Shown: in pieces, positions 33,743-34,609 of the stretch
Numbering within the stretch: position 1 is the first letter of the stretch
Layout of the letters: each line of letters begins with the position of its first letter
Assembly (NCBI GenBank): GCA_017465625.1
Contig: JAFTVV010000023.1
Span: 1-34,609, forward strand
Direction: 5' to 3'
Origin: Oscillospiraceae bacterium
Lineage (GTDB): Bacteria > Bacillota > Clostridia > Oscillospirales > Oscillospiraceae
Length of the DNA: 34,609 nucleotides
The notes under the pieces: generated by a model
Databases searched by the model: none
What the model was told of the DNA's origin: nothing
Seen by the model: the letters and a program-made list of their open reading frames with translations, nothing else
Program-made: the position numbers and the translations under genes

Positions 33743-34609
33743 TTATTTTTCACTCAGGGAGATCTTGTGGCAGTCGTAGCAGAAGCCGTTTGTGATCTTC
33801 AGCACACTGCCTACGAAGGATGCCACACCGGAATTATTGGCTACAGTATAGCCGGTTGCACCCGTGCCGCTGATACATACAGATTTGCTCAGATCGTATG
33901 TTTTGGGCTCTGCGCCCTCCAGCTTCACACCGGAAATGGTAAGGGTGTGGCGGTCGGGGGTGTAGCCGTCGGGCAGCTTGGTATTCCACTCAGGGCCGCC
34001 GAAGATGCCGATGCCAATGCCGGTCAGCTTGCCGTCCACCAGATACTTTTCTGCGTCCAGCTTCACCGTTTGCAGTTCGCCTGCCTTGAAAATGACCTTA
34101 TCGTCATAAACTTCGTGGGGATTACCCTCAAAGCTATAGGCATAGAAGCGCATCTCAACATCTCTTGTCCAGTTGCCGCCCAGGGTGTCGATCTGCATAT
34201 CCAATACCACATAGGACTTTTCGTCTGTTTCACCGGACTCCGGCACTTCCGTCAGGGAAATCTTGTGGCAGTCGTAACAGAAGCCGTTTGTGATCTTCAG
34301 TACACCGTCTGCAAAGGATGCCACGCCGGAACCGTTGGCTACCGTATAGCCGGTTGCACCCGTACCGCTGATACATACAGATTTGCTCAGATCGTATGTC
34401 TTGGGCTCTGCGCCCTCCAGCTTCACATTGGAAATGGTAAGGGTGTGGCGGTCGGGGGTGTAGCCGTCGGGCAGCTTTGCATCCCAGGTCGGGCCGCCGA
34501 AGATGCCGATGCCAATGCCGGTCAGCTTGCCGTCCACCAGATACTTTTCTGCGTCCAGCTTCACCGTTTGCAGTTCGCCTGCCTTGAAAATGACCTTATC
34601 GTCATAAAC
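33743..34609 (-). CDS. third multi-module secreted protein, 5' end outside window
   Basis: The reading frame is open to the last base (34609), so only the C-terminal 288 residues are seen: most of one CBM-like module and one complete module of the family found in the two downstream genes, joined by a short acidic spacer (ESGETDEKSY). Both visible modules carry KSVCISGTG and FCYDCHK, giving three cysteines each, a variant shared only with the middle module of the 1689-aa protein. An apparent GTG start at 34564 is just an internal valine codon. The protein presumably has a signal peptide and more modules upstream. No C-terminal anchor is visible (it ends ISLSEK). Confidence 0.85.
   Translation of the reverse strand, partial: VYDDKVIFKAGELQTVKLDAEKYLVDGKLTGIGIGIFGGPTWDAKLPDGYTPDRHTLTISNVKLEGAEPKTYDLSKSVCISGTGATGYTVANGSGVASFADGVLKITNGFCYDCHKISLTEVPESGETDEKSYVVLDMQIDTLGGNWTRDVEMRFYAYSFEGNPHEVYDDKVIFKAGELQTVKLDAEKYLVDGKLTGIGIGIFGGPEWNTKLPDGYTPDRHTLTISGVKLEGAEPKTYDLSKSVCISGTGATGYTVANNSGVASFVGSVLKITNGFCYDCHKISLSEK

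Noticed and set aside
24580-34300. CYDCH in several modules as a c-type haem-binding CxxCH motif
   Set aside because: The same position is QYDGH, FTDGY or CYDAY in sister modules, no other cytochrome features exist, and the proteins look like binding proteins.

Overview
The window looks like a chromosomal piece of a Gram-positive gut-type Bacillota, most likely an Oscillospiraceae/Ruminococcaceae-like Clostridia. This is inferred from strong AGGAGG-type ribosome binding sites, the short bacterial glucose-6-phosphate isomerase, the small orphan P-loop protein, palindrome-rich intergenic repeats, and very large multi-module secreted proteins. No rRNA, tRNA, CRISPR array, transposase or integrase was seen.

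Left part (1-7.7 kb), housekeeping carbon metabolism. A minus-strand cluster glk-malQ-glgP faces away from plus-strand pgi. Phosphorylase and 4-alpha-glucanotransferase break down glycogen or maltodextrin to glucose-1-phosphate and glucose, the ROK kinase makes glucose-6-phosphate, and Pgi passes it into glycolysis. Then come a 135-residue P-loop protein of unknown function and rpsT (ribosomal protein S20). Good -35/-10 pairs are visible for glk, pgi, the P-loop gene and rpsT.

7.75-8.53 kb is non-coding and pyrimidine-rich. It carries a tight cluster of DnaA-box-like 9-mers (8042-8108), although no dnaA gene is nearby.

8.5-23.5 kb, a probable nine-gene minus-strand operon for use of a pentose-containing plant glycan. 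In transcription order: a GH127-family beta-L-arabinofuranosidase, a solute-binding lipoprotein, two CUT1 sugar permeases, a 1000-residue secreted Ig-like protein, a DUF4838 lipoprotein, xylulokinase, xylose isomerase and a 605-residue intracellular (alpha/alpha)-toroid protein of unknown specificity. Xylose isomerase is interrupted by one in-frame TAG at codon 89 in an otherwise full-length frame. No ABC ATPase and no transcription factor are present.

24.0-34.6 kb holds three consecutive minus-strand genes for giant secreted proteins (1689 aa, 1282 aa, and one cut off by the window edge). They share a tandem module of about 155 residues, at least eleven copies in all, with a carbohydrate-binding-module-like pattern. 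The 1689-aa protein is a fusion: its first ~910 residues are a paralogue of the 1000-aa operon protein, and the rest matches the 1282-aa neighbour. A direct repeat of about 0.9 kb (23611-24523 and 29284-30189), covering the last module, the terminator and the downstream intergenic DNA, brackets the 1689-aa gene. My reading is a recently expanding and recombining surface system for capturing glycan, next to the importer and enzymes that would use it.
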